Assembly: GCF_900103035.1 (NCBI RefSeq)
Contig: NZ_FMWO01000034.1
Span: forward strand, 1-38,619
DNA from: Nitrosomonas mobilis
GTDB taxonomy: Bacteria > Pseudomonadota > Gammaproteobacteria > Burkholderiales > Nitrosomonadaceae
Length of the DNA stretch: 38,619 bases
Reading direction: 5' to 3'
Positions 16,339 through 26,945 of this stretch are shown here, piece after piece. How positions within the stretch are numbered: position 1 is the stretch's first letter; the number at the start of each line of letters is the position of its first letter. The notes under the pieces are model-generated. The model worked only from the letters and a program-made list of their open reading frames with translations. It searched no databases and had not been told where the DNA came from. The position numbers and the translations under genes were made by a program.

Positions 16339-16522
16339 GGGACACCTCTAAAAATCCAGGGTTCTAAACAAAATCAGGCGCGAACAAAAAATGTTGACGC
16401 AGCATGCGATTGATATGCAAGGAAACATTTTTTATAAACAGCGGTGTTGTGGCGCGACGGGGTAAGCAGGCAATCCCCGAAAGAGATACTCGCAAATGAA
16501 ATGTGGATTTCTAGAAGTGCCC
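16339..16522 (-). repeat. MITE-like repeat family 1, copy B (184 bp, inverted)
   Basis: Same element as at 6023 and 18697, in the opposite orientation. Its ends are GGGACACCTCTAAAAATCC on the left and GGATTTCTAGAAGTGCCC on the right. The core GACGGGGTAAGCAGGCAATC is the reverse complement of the conserved core. The CCCC-TTCG-GGGG hairpin is degraded here (CCCCGAAAGAGAT). CTAC precedes the left end and CTAC overlaps the right end, compatible with a short target duplication. It starts 6 bases after the mcl stop and separates mcl from mtkA. Confidence 0.85.
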
Positions 16523-16576
16523 TACCTTGTCGATTAATCTGGTGTAAGTAACTATTGGGATAGAAGGGGGAATCAA

Positions 16577-17752
16577 TTGGACATCCATGAATATCAGGCC
16601 AAGGAGATCCTGGCGGATTATGGGATCAAGCTCGCTGACGGCGGCCTGGCGCATACGGTCGAAGAAGCGGTGCAGCGCAGTCGTGAAATTGGCGGAAATG
16701 CCTGGGTCGTCAAGGCACAAATTCACTCAGGTGCACGTGGCAAGGCGGGTGGCGTCAAGCTGTGCCGGTCACATGAGGAAATAGAGTCGGTAGCGGAAAC
16801 GCTACTGGGAAAACGGCTGGTTACCCATCAAACCGGACCAGCTGGCAAGCTTTGCACCAGACTTTATATCGAGGCCGGTACCGACATTGCCAAGGAAATT
16901 TACCTTGCACTGATGATCGACCGCAGTCATGAACGAGTCATCATCGTAGGCTCGGCCCAAGGCGGAATGGATATCGAAACGCTAGCGGCGACCAACCCGG
17001 ATGCAATCAAAAAAATCTATATTGAACCCGCCGTTGGGCTACAGGATTTTCAGGCAAGAAAAATGGCCTTTGCGCTGGGACTGAATGGTGAATTGCTCAA
17101 TGTTACAGTCAAGATGATCAAAGGCTGTTATAGGGCACTGCGTGATAATGACGCAAACATACTCGAGATCAATCCTCTGGTAGTAACCCAGAATGGTGAA
17201 CTGATTGCACTTGATGCCAAAATGAGCTTTGACGAGAATGCGCTGTTTCGCCGTCACCGAATTTCTGAATTGCGCGACAACACCCAGATTGACCCGCGCG
17301 AAGTGGCCGCGGCAGAAGCAGGGCTCAGTTACGTTGGCCTGGATGGTGACATTGGCTGCATGATCAACGGTGCGGGACTTGCTATGGCAACCATGGACAT
17401 GATCAAACTGGCAGGTGGTGAACCAGCCAATTTCCTGGATGTCGGTGGCGGCGCCTCGGCGGAGCGTACCGAAAAAGCATTCCGACTGGTACTGGCGGAT
17501 CAGGGCGTGAAAGCGATGCTGGTCAATATCTTTGCCGGTATCAACCGCTGTGACTGGATCGCTGAGGGAGTGGTACAGGCAGTACGTAACATCGGAATGA
17601 CACTGCCATTGGTAGTGCGCCTCTCTGGGACTAATGTCGAAGAAGGTCGCCGCATTATCGCTGACAGCGGCTTACCCATCATCACTGCAGAAACACTGGC
17701 TGAAGCTGCCGAGAAAGTCGTTGCAGCGCGCAATCAGGTAGTAGCGGGCTGA
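16577..17752 (+). CDS. mtkA: Malate-CoA ligase (malate thiokinase) beta subunit
   Basis: 391-residue ATP-grasp subunit. With MtkB it forms malyl-CoA from malate, CoA and ATP. It resembles SucC, but specific stretches point to Mtk[40 protein letters not shown], the [12 protein letters not shown] metal site near residue 196, [16 protein letters not shown], and [20 protein letters not shown]. The start is a TTG behind GAAGGGGG at the proper distance; it gives the family N-terminus ([11 protein letters not shown]) and no ATG fits. Context with mcl upstream and mtkB 27 bases downstream supports malate rather than succinate as substrate. A succinyl-CoA synthetase role cannot be fully excluded from sequence alone. 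Confidence 0.9.
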   Translation: MDIHEYQAKEILADYGIKLADGGLAHTVEEAVQRSREIGGNAWVVKAQIHSGARGKAGGVKLCRSHEEIESVAETLLGKRLVTHQTGPAGKLCTRLYIEAGTDIAKEIYLALMIDRSHERVIIVGSAQGGMDIETLAATNPDAIKKIYIEPAVGLQDFQARKMAFALGLNGELLNVTVKMIKGCYRALRDNDANILEINPLVVTQNGELIALDAKMSFDENALFRRHRISELRDNTQIDPREVAAAEAGLSYVGLDGDIGCMINGAGLAMATMDMIKLAGGEPANFLDVGGGASAERTEKAFRLVLADQGVKAMLVNIFAGINRCDWIAEGVVQAVRNIGMTLPLVVRLSGTNVEEGRRIIADSGLPIITAETLAEAAEKVVAARNQVVAG

Positions 17753-17779
17753 TTACACACGAAAAAAAGGAACATAACT

Positions 17780-18670
17780 GTGGCAATTCTGATTAATAAA
17801 CAAACGCGCATCATCGTCCAGGGATTTACCGGCAGAATCGGCACTTTCCACGCTCAGGAAATGATTGATTATGGGTCTAATGTAGTTGGCGGTGTCACAC
17901 CAGGCAAAGGTGGCCAGAAACATCTGGGACTCCCTGTCTTCAATACGGTCAAGGAAGCGGTTGAGCAAGTTGGGGCAGAAGCCAGTATTGTATTTGTACC
18001 ACCTGCTTTTGCTGCCGACTCACTGATGGAAGCGGCGGATGCCGGTATCAAATATTGCGTGTCCGTCACTGACGGAATTCCGACGCAGGATATGATGACC
18101 GTCAAGAATTTTCTGCGCCGCTTTGCGCCAGAAAACCGCATGATGCTGACCGGTCCCAATTGCTCCGGCACGATCAGCCCTGGGCGAGCGATGCTGGGAA
18201 TCATGCCGGGACACATTTACGCCCGTGGTGTGGTTGGCGTAGTTGGCCGCTCCGGCACTCTGGGCTACGAAGCCGCGGATCAGATGCGGCGCCTCAATAT
18301 CGGCATCTCCACGTCAGTTGGTATTGGCGGCGACCCAATCATCGGCAGCTCGCATCGCGACGTGCTGGAAAAATTGGAACAAGATTCCGAAACCAAGGTA
18401 GCACTGATGATTGGTGAAATCGGCGGTCCAATGGAAGTAGAAGCCGGGCTGTTCGCCAAGGAGCACATGCGTAAACCGCTGGTTGCCTACATTGCAGGCC
18501 TGACTGCACCTCCCGGAAGACGTATGGGACATGCGGGCGCGATCATTTCATCCGCAGGCGAAAGTGCGGCTGAAAAAGTTGAAAGGCTGCAGGATATGGG
18601 TGTGACCATCTGCCCCAATCCTTCTCTGATGGGACAGACAGTGGCAGAAGTATTACGTAAAGCTCAATAG
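17780..18670 (+). CDS. mtkB: Malate-CoA ligase (malate thiokinase) alpha subunit
   Basis: 296-residue CoA-binding subunit, partner of MtkA. It carries the Rossmann CoA-binding N-terminus (IIVQGFTGRIGTFHAQEMI), SNVVGGVTPGKGG, GPNCSGTISPG, and the phosphohistidine loop GRRMGHAGAIIS with His251 as phosphoryl carrier. The start is a GTG behind AAAGGAAC. It sits 27 bases after mtkA and is cotranscribed with it. The SucD family would look alike in general, but neighbourhood with malyl-CoA lyase favours malate thiokinase. A family 1 repeat begins 26 bases after the stop. Confidence 0.9.
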   Translation: MAILINKQTRIIVQGFTGRIGTFHAQEMIDYGSNVVGGVTPGKGGQKHLGLPVFNTVKEAVEQVGAEASIVFVPPAFAADSLMEAADAGIKYCVSVTDGIPTQDMMTVKNFLRRFAPENRMMLTGPNCSGTISPGRAMLGIMPGHIYARGVVGVVGRSGTLGYEAADQMRRLNIGISTSVGIGGDPIIGSSHRDVLEKLEQDSETKVALMIGEIGGPMEVEAGLFAKEHMRKPLVAYIAGLTAPPGRRMGHAGAIISSAGESAAEKVERLQDMGVTICPNPSLMGQTVAEVLRKAQ

Positions 18671-18696
18671 CGTGCCACTTACCCCCTGCAATTACT

Positions 18697-18876
18697 GGGC
18701 ACCTCTAGAAATCCATATTCGCGAGCACCCCCTTCGGGGATTGCCTGCTTACCCCGTCTCATCACAATATTGCGTTGCTTATAAAAAATGTTTCCTTACA
18801 TATCGATTATATGCCGTGTTAATATTTTTTATTCGCGCTTGATTTTGTTTAGAGCTCTGAATTCTTAGAGGCGCCC
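18697..18876 (+). repeat. MITE-like repeat family 1, copy C (180 bp)
   Basis: Full copy, same length and orientation as 6023-6202. The ends are GGGCACCTCTAGAAATCC and TTCTTAGAGGCGCCC. The core has CCCC-TTCG-GGGA and TTGCCTGCTTACCCCGTC. No obvious target duplication remains (TACT left, TGTT right). Together with copy B it brackets mtkAB in inverted orientation. Confidence 0.87.
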
Positions 18877-19337
18877 TGTTATAGACCTCGATAATTTCCA
18901 GATAATTTTTGGTGGCTTGGATGTCGAACCTAAAATTCACAGCAGGTCAATCCTTAATACTTATCTTCCATGTGTTCAACCAAGGAAACAGGTCTCCTGG
19001 CGGCTACGGAGCCAAGATCTACCCGCCTTTCTAACCCACTGCAAGATTACTCTTCTGGTACGTTTATCACCCCCATTACTTCGGAATCAAGCTAAAAACA
19101 TGATAAGTTTTTAGGCTATTTCTACTTGGCCAGAATTTCCTATACAATACATTGGCATGTAATTTATCCGTGTTGCTGCTAGCAATATCATGAGAATAAA
19201 CAATAGATCACGGGCCGCGACTAATGCAACTGCATAAATAGCCGGTTATCAGCTCCTTTATCTGAACTTCAAGTCGACCTGTTATCTATTTTAATCCCCG
19301 ATATGTAATCGCTTCGCTTTCCACTTCAGTTCGCCTA
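18877..19337. other. 461-base region before the receptor gene
   Basis: Between the repeat and the TonB-dependent receptor gene no supported gene is seen; a 65-codon frame at 18917-19114 lacks a ribosome-binding site and family features. The stretch probably holds the promoter of the signalling operon, but no clear -35/-10 pair, convincing Fur box or cobalamin riboswitch was recognised. Confidence 0.45.
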
Positions 19338-21323
19338 ATGCCGTTAATAAAATCCGCCTTTCGATTACTGGGCCGATTGCTGTGCCTATACAGCATTGCA
19401 GCTATCCTGCCTGTTTACGCCAATACCCGCCTGGAGGAATTGAGCCTTGAGGATCTGCTGAATATCAGCATCACTGGCGCTTCAAAATACGAGCAAAAAC
19501 AGCAGCAGGTTGCCGCCGCCATTAGCATCATCACCCGCAACGATTTTCGGATCTATGGGTGGCGAACACTCAACGAGGCTCTGGCCAGCTTGCCAGGTAT
19601 TCATACTACCTATGACAATCAATACAACTATCTAGGGACACGGGGATTTGGCCTGCCGGGAGATTTCAATACGCGTGTACTGATCACGATCAATGGCAAT
19701 CGTATCAATGATGCCACTTTTGACGTGGGACCAACCGGGCGTGATTTTCCGCTCGATATTGACCTGATCGAGCGCATTGAATTCATCCCGGGACCAGGGG
19801 GCGCGGTATACGGGCAGAATGCCATGCTCGGAGTAGTCAACGTCATCACGCGAAACGGTTCCGATGTAAAAGGTGCAGAACTTTCGGCTTCCTATCAAAC
19901 AGCGGATGTCATGTCTCAGGAACGCATTACCCTGGGTAAAAAATTTGCTAATGGTCTGGATGCACTGGTTTCCATCTCAGGGCTGCAAGCGCGTGGAGTC
20001 AACCACTTCCTCGATTTTGGTGATGCTGGTACCGCAGGCCTGGCACACCACATGGACGAGCAGAATATCAAGCAACTCTTCGTGCGCGCCACGCACGGCC
20101 CACTGGCATTCGATTTTATCTACGGTGATCGCCGTAAAGATGACCCAACTGGTTCCTTCCGCAGTGACCCACTGGTCAATAGCGCATTTACCCGCGACCG
20201 CTATCTGAATACTCAGCTCCAGTATAACGACAGCTTTGCCAACAACACGCTCAACGTGATGGGACGACTTTTCCTTGGCCAGTATCGCTTCAACAATGAG
20301 CTGTTCTTTGATGGCCAGCAAATTGCCAGCACCGGGCCCAGCAACTGGCACGGCGCCGAACTACGCCTGCTCTCCACGAAATTAACAAATCACACCCTGA
20401 TGTTTGGTGTCGAGTATCAGAACAACACCAGTATCAGGCAGACATTCCAGGATCCGGTCAGCACCCTTGTCAGCGAGGCTGTCAATACCTCAATATTGCG
20501 TATCGGGGTATATGCACAGGATGAATGGCGCATTACCGATACGCTCTCGGCTACGGCAGGGCTGCGCTATGACTACAACCACTGGATCGGCAGCCGGCTC
20601 AGCCCGCGCGGGGCATTGATCTGGCGGGCAACACCGCAGGCGACATTCAAGGCGCTATACGGCCGGGCACATCGCTCACCCAATTCATATGAACGCGATT
20701 TCGGTGATGATGTTACCCAGGTAACCAATCCGGGGCTGCGCAGCGAATCGATCGATACGGTCGAACTAATAGCGGACTATCGCCCACTGGATAATACCAA
20801 CTTGCGTGCGACGGCCTACGCATGGGATATGCATAGGCTCATTACCCTGGGGGTGGACGATAACACTGATCTTCTCCAATTTCAACAAACCACGGGAAAG
20901 GTAAAAGCCAGAGGAGTGGAATTGTCCTCTGACACGACCTGGAGCTGGGGCGCGCGGTTGCGGGCAAACTTTGGCATACAGCACGCCAAGCAGCAAGGTT
21001 CGCGTCTGCCCAATTCTCCCGTTTATCTAGGCAAGCTGAACCTTTCGATTCCCGTACCTCTGATGACCGGTTTACGTGCCGGCTATGAACTGCAGTATTT
21101 TGGCAAGCGCGAAACGCGCGATGGCTCGAATACCAGCAGCTATTTGCTCTCCAACCTCAACCTGGTAACAGATGTACGCTGGGTAAAAGGGCTGGAAGCG
21201 TCCCTCAGTGTTTATAATCTGTTCAATAAGCATTACGAGCATCCGGCGGCCGACATCAACTGGCAAAATAGCTTTGCACAGCCTGGCCGGACCATCCGGC
21301 TGAAAGTTAATTATCGCTTCTAG
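19338..21323 (+). CDS. TonB-dependent outer-membrane receptor
   Basis: 661-residue receptor. It has a signal peptide (residues 1-28, ending LPVYA), a region like a TonB box followed by LEELSLEDLLNISITGASKYEQ, a plug domain (about 50-165, with VLITINGNRIND and GPGGAVYGQNAMLGVVNVITR), and a 22-strand-type barrel ending in the aromatic VNYRF. It would take up a scarce ligand (siderophore, cobalamin, nickel chelate or similar) with energy from TonB; the ligand is not evident. The short N-terminus lacks an STN signalling domain, so it is not a classical FecA-type transducer. A YfiR-like protein and a two-component/c-di-GMP system follow, which suggests a sensory link. The ribosome-binding site before the ATG is weak. 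Confidence 0.88.
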   Translation: MPLIKSAFRLLGRLLCLYSIAAILPVYANTRLEELSLEDLLNISITGASKYEQKQQQVAAAISIITRNDFRIYGWRTLNEALASLPGIHTTYDNQYNYLGTRGFGLPGDFNTRVLITINGNRINDATFDVGPTGRDFPLDIDLIERIEFIPGPGGAVYGQNAMLGVVNVITRNGSDVKGAELSASYQTADVMSQERITLGKKFANGLDALVSISGLQARGVNHFLDFGDAGTAGLAHHMDEQNIKQLFVRATHGPLAFDFIYGDRRKDDPTGSFRSDPLVNSAFTRDRYLNTQLQYNDSFANNTLNVMGRLFLGQYRFNNELFFDGQQIASTGPSNWHGAELRLLSTKLTNHTLMFGVEYQNNTSIRQTFQDPVSTLVSEAVNTSILRIGVYAQDEWRITDTLSATAGLRYDYNHWIGSRLSPRGALIWRATPQATFKALYGRAHRSPNSYERDFGDDVTQVTNPGLRSESIDTVELIADYRPLDNTNLRATAYAWDMHRLITLGVDDNTDLLQFQQTTGKVKARGVELSSDTTWSWGARLRANFGIQHAKQQGSRLPNSPVYLGKLNLSIPVPLMTGLRAGYELQYFGKRETRDGSNTSSYLLSNLNLVTDVRWVKGLEASLSVYNLFNKHYEHPAADINWQNSFAQPGRTIRLKVNYRF

Positions 21324-21378
21324 CAGATATGCTGGGTAATTTCCCCCCTGTTACAATGTCTAGCCCTCTCGAAGGTTC

Positions 21379-21999
21379 ATGACATTATTCAAACCATTAT
21401 GCCTGTCGCTGCTATGGTTACTCCTGATATATGCAAGTAACAGGCAGCTAAACAGACAAGCCCGACATGCCATTTTCGCCTGCGTATCCGTGAATCTGCT
21501 GTGCGGACTCATGCTCGTCAGCTATATGCCATCGGCCCATGCAGAGCAGTTATCTGAATACCGTTTGAAAACAGCATTTCTTTACAATTTTGCGACCTTC
21601 ACGCAATGGCCGCAGGATGATCAACCAACCTTCAACATCTGTATTTATGGGTCAAATCCGTTTAACGGTCACCTGGAAAATCTGCAGGACAAGAAAATTG
21701 CCGATCGCCCGATCCATATCTTATTTAAACAATCCCTGAATAAACGCGATAATTGTCATCTTGTGTTCATCAGTCGATCTGAAATCGCCAATCTGGACGA
21801 TATTCTCGATGTATTGAAAGACAAACCGATTCTGACCGTTGCCGACTCACCAGATGTCTGCCAAAAAGGGGTGGCGCTCAATATGGCTATCAAAGGCGGC
21901 AAAATTACCTTTGAAGCCAACCCCGCCGCAGCCGAAGCAGTTGGCCTAAGCTTCAGCTCACAGTTGCTGCGTTTCGCCAAGAAAATCTATTCGCAATGA
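21379..21999 (+). CDS. YfiR-like periplasmic protein (DUF4154)
   Basis: 206-residue protein. After an N-terminal hydrophobic part ending SAHA (about residue 55), it has the DUF4154/YfiR pattern: [55 protein letters not shown] and a terminal [12 protein letters not shown]. In Pseudomonas, YfiR sits in the periplasm and represses the CHASE8-bearing diguanylate cyclase YfiN. Here the next gene encodes a kinase with a CHASE8-like sensor, so a similar inhibitory partnership is inferred. Two hydrophobic segments (about 8-18 and 32-50) precede the mature part; the true start may lie further in. Its stop overlaps the kinase start (ATGA). Confidence 0.85.
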   Translation: MTLFKPLCLSLLWLLLIYASNRQLNRQARHAIFACVSVNLLCGLMLVSYMPSAHAEQLSEYRLKTAFLYNFATFTQWPQDDQPTFNICIYGSNPFNGHLENLQDKKIADRPIHILFKQSLNKRDNCHLVFISRSEIANLDDILDVLKDKPILTVADSPDVCQKGVALNMAIKGGKITFEANPAAAEAVGLSFSSQLLRFAKKIYSQ

Positions 22000-24773
22000 G
22001 ACAGATAAAACCAGACAAGATGACTTTACGTACCAGATTGCAGCAAATCAATCTGATTACACAAGGCACAGCGATGTCGCTGGTGGCTATCATCATCATT
22101 CTGAGCAGTTTTGTCATCAGCTACTTATCGTTGCTGGAATCCAGTCGCTCAACCGCAAAAATTCTAGCGGAAAATGCGATTGCCACGTTGATGTTTCAGG
22201 ATACCGTCACCGCGCAGACACTGCTGGAATCCCTTAGCAACACCCGGGAAATCCAGGCTGCCGTCATTTACAATGATGCCAGGCAACCCTTTGCTCAATA
22301 CACGTCGGGCGAAGCCCTGATTCCGGATAGATTATCTTCTCTCCAGAAAAGCACATATACCAATACTCAATTCATTACAATTACGCAACCCATCTACTTT
22401 AACGATCAACTGCTGGGAAGCATTTATCTGCAAGCTACCTTATTACCACTATATTGGCAGATATTGTGGCAAGCCGCCATCACCATGGTAGCTGCGTTGT
22501 TCGCTCTTGTTGTTGCATATTTCCTTCTGCAACGGCTGAATCGGTCCGTACTCAATCCTCTCAAGCATCTTTCAGCAGTAATCACGCATGTCTCGGATTA
22601 TGCTGATTATGCCATTCGCGCACAATCCAGCAACATCTCGGAATTGAATACACTCGCTGAAGGTTTCAATAATATGCTGGCAATGCTGCGCGAACGTGAT
22701 CTGAAGCTCGCCAGCCATCTCGATCATCTTGAAGAGGAAGTGGACAAACGTACTGAAGAGTTAGTTCATGCCAAGGAAGCAGCAGAATCCGCTAGTAAAG
22801 CCAAAAGTGAATTTCTCGCCACCATGAGCCATGAAATCCGCACGCCCATGAACGGTATTCTAGGAATGTCCGAGTTGCTGCTCAATAGTAAATTAACCGA
22901 TAATCAGCGCCGCTTTGCGCAAACCGTACAAAACTCAGGACAGCATCTTCTAGGAATTATCAACGACATTCTCGATTTCTCCAAAATCGAATCCGGACAT
23001 CTTGAGCTGGAAATTATTGATTTTGATCTGGTGAAGCTGATTGAAGACACAATTGTTATGTTTGCTCAACCTGCTGATGAAAAAGGTTTGGAACTGGCGG
23101 TGCAGTTTATTCCACCAGTGCGATCATTCCCGGTAAAAGGCGATTCATTCCGCTTGCGCCAGATTCTTGCCAACCTGTTGAGTAACGCCATCAAATTTAC
23201 AGCTTATGGTGAAGTCGTCATTCGCGCCGAACTGCTGGATAAAACCGCTGACTGCTCAGCTATCCGCGTTTCAGTAGAAGATACGGGCATCGGTTTTCCT
23301 GCTGAATATCACGACAAGATTTTCAAGCATTTTTCACAGGCTGATGGCTCCACTACACGCCAATTTGGCGGAACTGGACTTGGGCTGCCCATCTGCAAGA
23401 GTTTACTGGAATTGATGAAAGGCAACATCCAGGTTGAAAGTACACCAGGAAAAGGTTCCAAATTTAGTATTGATCTCCAGATGGGGAAATCCAGGCTGGA
23501 GAATATCCCCTCCTGGAATACCGAGAACTTACAGGGGATCAAAGTACTGGTGGTCGATGACAACAAAACCAACCGTGAAATTCTACAGCTGCAGCTCAAA
23601 AGCTGGCGCATGCAGGTTATCTGTGCGGACGGGGGCGAGTCTGCATTGATATCCTTGATTGAGGCGTGGAAAGCCAGTCAGCCCTTCCAGCTAGCGGTAC
23701 TTGACATGCTTATGCCCAGAATGGATGGCTTGCAGCTCGCCGAGGCAATTCATGCAGACTCGCGAATCAACTCAATCCGGATGATAGCACTCACCTCCAC
23801 CTACAGTAACGCCAACCAGCTTGAAAGGCAACAAGCCGATATTTCTCACTGCGTCAACAAACCAATTCGCCAGCTAGAGCTATTTGAAGTCATCAGTGAT
23901 GTCATGCGTCAGCACCCTGACGCCCCCATTACTGTCGAACCAGCGATACCGATTTCAACAATACCCTTCATCCTACGCGGAAAGATTCTGCTGGCCGAAG
24001 ACAACATCGTCAACCAGCAGGTTGCCAAGGCCATGCTGGCAAAATTTGGTTTGGAAACGGTAATTGCCAACAATGGCATGGAAGCGCTCGATCTCCTTCG
24101 AGATCACCATTACGATATCATTCTCATGGATTGCCAGATGCCAGTAATGGATGGTTTCACCGCAACCGCACACATTCGCGAGCAATACCAGGCGCGATCA
24201 CACTTGCCGATTATCGCACTGACTGCCAATGCTACAGAAAATGATCGTATCGACTGCCTGAATGCCGGAATGGATGATTTTCTCTCCAAACCGTATACAC
24301 TGGAGCAACTACGAAACAAACTTCTGCGCTGGTTGCCACAAGACAAACTGAATCCGCTAGATACTGACAGTGTGAACATTGCTGAAACTACGCCAAAGTC
24401 TGCGCCTGCAGTAAATAATCCGCCCATACTTAATCCGGTATTACTGGATCAGATTCGCGTACTCGATACCTCTGACGAACAAACACTACTTCACAAAATT
24501 CTCGGCGCTTTTCTCGAATCAACTGGTGATTACGTGCACCAGCTTGAGCGGGCCATCATCCGTCAGGATGCGGACAGTCTGCGTCGAGCAGCGCATACTT
24601 TAAAATCCAGCTCAGCAAATATTGGTGCTGAAAGCTTATCCGTAATTTTCAGACAGCTGGAAGCATATGGGCGAGCCGGAAATATCGATGAGGCAGCATT
24701 GCTACAGACAAACATGCAACACCACTATCAACAGGTTATCATGGAGATTCATAAAATAATTGACCAGCCATGA
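21996..24773 (+). CDS. Hybrid sensor histidine kinase with CHASE8-like sensor, two REC and Hpt
   Basis: 925-residue membrane kinase. TM1 is about residues 26-47. A periplasmic CHASE8-like domain follows (about 48-155, with [13 protein letters not shown] and [18 protein letters not shown]). TM2 is about 157-179 and HAMP about 180-235. The HisKA domain has His279 ([11 protein letters not shown]). The ATPase has an N-box near 390, G1 DTGIGF (429-434) and G2 GTGLGL (459-464). REC1 has Asp570 ([11 protein letters not shown]), REC2 has Asp712 ([10 protein letters not shown]), and the Hpt domain has His867 ([13 protein letters not shown]). All phosphorelay residues are intact. It probably passes phosphate to the REC-GGDEF-EAL regulator encoded next, whose start overlaps its stop. 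The sensor input may be controlled by the YfiR-like protein. Confidence 0.92.
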   Translation: MRQIKPDKMTLRTRLQQINLITQGTAMSLVAIIIILSSFVISYLSLLESSRSTAKILAENAIATLMFQDTVTAQTLLESLSNTREIQAAVIYNDARQPFAQYTSGEALIPDRLSSLQKSTYTNTQFITITQPIYFNDQLLGSIYLQATLLPLYWQILWQAAITMVAALFALVVAYFLLQRLNRSVLNPLKHLSAVITHVSDYADYAIRAQSSNISELNTLAEGFNNMLAMLRERDLKLASHLDHLEEEVDKRTEELVHAKEAAESASKAKSEFLATMSHEIRTPMNGILGMSELLLNSKLTDNQRRFAQTVQNSGQHLLGIINDILDFSKIESGHLELEIIDFDLVKLIEDTIVMFAQPADEKGLELAVQFIPPVRSFPVKGDSFRLRQILANLLSNAIKFTAYGEVVIRAELLDKTADCSAIRVSVEDTGIGFPAEYHDKIFKHFSQADGSTTRQFGGTGLGLPICKSLLELMKGNIQVESTPGKGSKFSIDLQMGKSRLENIPSWNTENLQGIKVLVVDDNKTNREILQLQLKSWRMQVICADGGESALISLIEAWKASQPFQLAVLDMLMPRMDGLQLAEAIHADSRINSIRMIALTSTYSNANQLERQQADISHCVNKPIRQLELFEVISDVMRQHPDAPITVEPAIPISTIPFILRGKILLAEDNIVNQQVAKAMLAKFGLETVIANNGMEALDLLRDHHYDIILMDCQMPVMDGFTATAHIREQYQARSHLPIIALTANATENDRIDCLNAGMDDFLSKPYTLEQLRNKLLRWLPQDKLNPLDTDSVNIAETTPKSAPAVNNPPILNPVLLDQIRVLDTSDEQTLLHKILGAFLESTGDYVHQLERAIIRQDADSLRRAAHTLKSSSANIGAESLSVIFRQLEAYGRAGNIDEAALLQTNMQHHYQQVIMEIHKIIDQP

Positions 24774-26890
24774 CCTCAAAAATTTTCAATGTCCTGCTAG
24801 CAGATGATGATATAACCGCCAGGTATCTGATGCAGGCAGCTCTGGAACAGGCTGGTTTCAGAGTGATATTAGCCTGTGATGGAGAAGAGGCAATGCATCA
24901 ATTTGCAGCATTTCCCATCGACATGGTCATGCTCGATGTCGAAATGCCCGGTATGGATGGCTATCAGACTTGCCTGCAATTACGCCAGCTGGCAGGAGAT
25001 GAGTTGCCAATCATCATGGTAACCGGTATGGATGATGTGCAGTCAATCAACCATGCCTTTGAGATAGGCGCAACCGATTTCATCTCCAAGCCAATCAACT
25101 GGAATCTGATTGGCTATCATATCCTGTACATGAAACGCGCTTATCTGAATCTGCTCGCGCTAAAAACTGCGAATGCGCGCAGCAAAGCCATCCTCAGCGC
25201 CCTGCCCGATACCATGTTCATTCTGGATAACCAGGGCAACATCTGCGATGTCCTCAGCCATTGCAGCCATGCCTGCTGGTTAGGTACTAGTGCGGGCAGC
25301 TCTCTACAGCAAACTATGCCAGCTAATATCGTCCAGCTGTATCTGGAAGCAATTGATACAGCACGCAAACTTTGTCAAGCAGAGCTTTTTGAATATCAAC
25401 TTAAGGTGGCACAGGACGTTACTAACTATTTCGAGTGTCGAATCGTGACTATCGATAACAGTGAAACACTTTGCCTGGTTCGTGATATTACCGAACGCAA
25501 GGATGCGGAACGGCGCATCACCCAGCTTGCCTACTTTGATAGCCTGACCGGACTACCCAATCGCCAATCCTTTCAGGAACGCTTGAAGCAGGAGATTGAA
25601 CGTGCCAAACATACCCAAAGCAGATTGGCCGTACTGTTTCTTGATCTGGATGGGTTCAAAAGTATCAATGACGCACTAGGACATAATGCCGGCGATCTGA
25701 TTCTGGAATGGACGGCCGATCGCCTCAGGGACAGTACTCGTTTTTCGGATTTTGTCTCGCGTAATAGCGCTAATGAATCCAGCATTGAGTTGTCAAGGCT
25801 CGGCGGAGATGAATTCACTGCTATTATTCCCAATCTGGCGCGTGTTGAAGATGCCTTGTTGCTGGCACAAAGGATTCATACCACCATGCGTCGCCCGTTT
25901 CATCTGGATAAACGTGATGTGGTGTTAACTACCAGCATCGGCATCGCACTCTATCCCGATGATGGTGAAAGCAGTGAAGACCTACTCAAGCATGCGGACA
26001 CCGCCATGTATCATGCCAAAAATGAGGGGCGGGACAATTGCCAGTTTTACAGCGCCTCACTCACGCGACAAGCGGAGAAACGGTTAAATCTGGAAAATGA
26101 CCTGCGTAATGCGTTATGCAATCAGGAGTTTCATCTTCTCTACCAGCCACAGTTCGACATTGCCAGTGAACGTATTTGCTCGGTAGAAGCACTGGTGCGC
26201 TGGCTGCATCCGCAACAAGGACTGATTTTGCCATTGGATTTTATTCCAGGCGCAGAGGAAACAGGTCTGATCATTCCTCTGGGAGAATGGATACTACGGA
26301 CCGCCTGCACTGAAGCAGTACAGTGGATGCAGGCTGGACTAACTCTGCAGGTTGCGGTGAACCTCTCACCGGTGCAGTTTAATAATCCCAATCTCCTCAG
26401 AACGGTTTTCGATATTCTGGCACAGACTGGTTTCCCCCCCGACAAGCTGATCCTGGAGATCACGGAAAGCGCGTTGATGGACCATACTAATAATACCGTT
26501 ACTACACTCAACACATTACGCAAGCACAACATCCAGATTACATTGGATGATTTTGGAACTGGCTATTCATCAATGAGTTATCTCAAGCGTCTGCCTATTA
26601 ACAATATCAAGGTTGATCAAAGTTTTGTTCATGGCTTGCTGGATGACAAAGACAGCCTGGCAATCGTACGCGCAATTATTTCATTATCCAGAAATCTTGG
26701 CTTCAATCTGACTGCCGAAGGTGTCGAAACACTCGAACAGGCGCAGGCATTGAAGCATTTTGGCTGTAAAGCCCTGCAAGGATATTACTTTGGCAAACCC
26801 GTTAGAATGGAAGAGATGTTCGCCTTGACTGAAAAACAGTGGTCGATCGGAAAATGCCAAGCACCGGGCGTCCATTCTGAATATAATTAA
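24770..26890 (+). CDS. Response regulator with GGDEF and EAL domains (c-di-GMP turnover)
   Basis: 706-residue output protein. The REC domain has Asp56 ([12 protein letters not shown]). A PAS-like linker spans about 138-245. The GGDEF domain (about 250-430) has an intact GGDEF at 345-349 and [13 protein letters not shown]. The EAL domain (about 445-690) has EALVRW at 473, [22 protein letters not shown] near 592 and KVDQSFV. Diguanylate cyclase and phosphodiesterase residues both look preserved, so it may make or degrade cyclic-di-GMP depending on phosphorylation. No RxxD inhibitory site is visible at the usual place just before GGDEF. The ATG overlaps the kinase stop by four bases. Last gene of the operon. 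Confidence 0.92.
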   Translation: MTSKIFNVLLADDDITARYLMQAALEQAGFRVILACDGEEAMHQFAAFPIDMVMLDVEMPGMDGYQTCLQLRQLAGDELPIIMVTGMDDVQSINHAFEIGATDFISKPINWNLIGYHILYMKRAYLNLLALKTANARSKAILSALPDTMFILDNQGNICDVLSHCSHACWLGTSAGSSLQQTMPANIVQLYLEAIDTARKLCQAELFEYQLKVAQDVTNYFECRIVTIDNSETLCLVRDITERKDAERRITQLAYFDSLTGLPNRQSFQERLKQEIERAKHTQSRLAVLFLDLDGFKSINDALGHNAGDLILEWTADRLRDSTRFSDFVSRNSANESSIELSRLGGDEFTAIIPNLARVEDALLLAQRIHTTMRRPFHLDKRDVVLTTSIGIALYPDDGESSEDLLKHADTAMYHAKNEGRDNCQFYSASLTRQAEKRLNLENDLRNALCNQEFHLLYQPQFDIASERICSVEALVRWLHPQQGLILPLDFIPGAEETGLIIPLGEWILRTACTEAVQWMQAGLTLQVAVNLSPVQFNNPNLLRTVFDILAQTGFPPDKLILEITESALMDHTNNTVTTLNTLRKHNIQITLDDFGTGYSSMSYLKRLPINNIKVDQSFVHGLLDDKDSLAIVRAIISLSRNLGFNLTAEGVETLEQAQALKHFGCKALQGYYFGKPVRMEEMFALTEKQWSIGKCQAPGVHSEYN

Positions 26891-26945
26891 GAGCACCTTA
26901 ATATCGGCTTGGTTGGCAGCAATCTGCAGTGAATTCTATATCTGA

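Noticed and set aside
18877..19337. Cobalamin riboswitch or Fur box before the TonB-dependent receptor
   Set aside because: No recognisable B12-box sequence and no good match to a Fur consensus.
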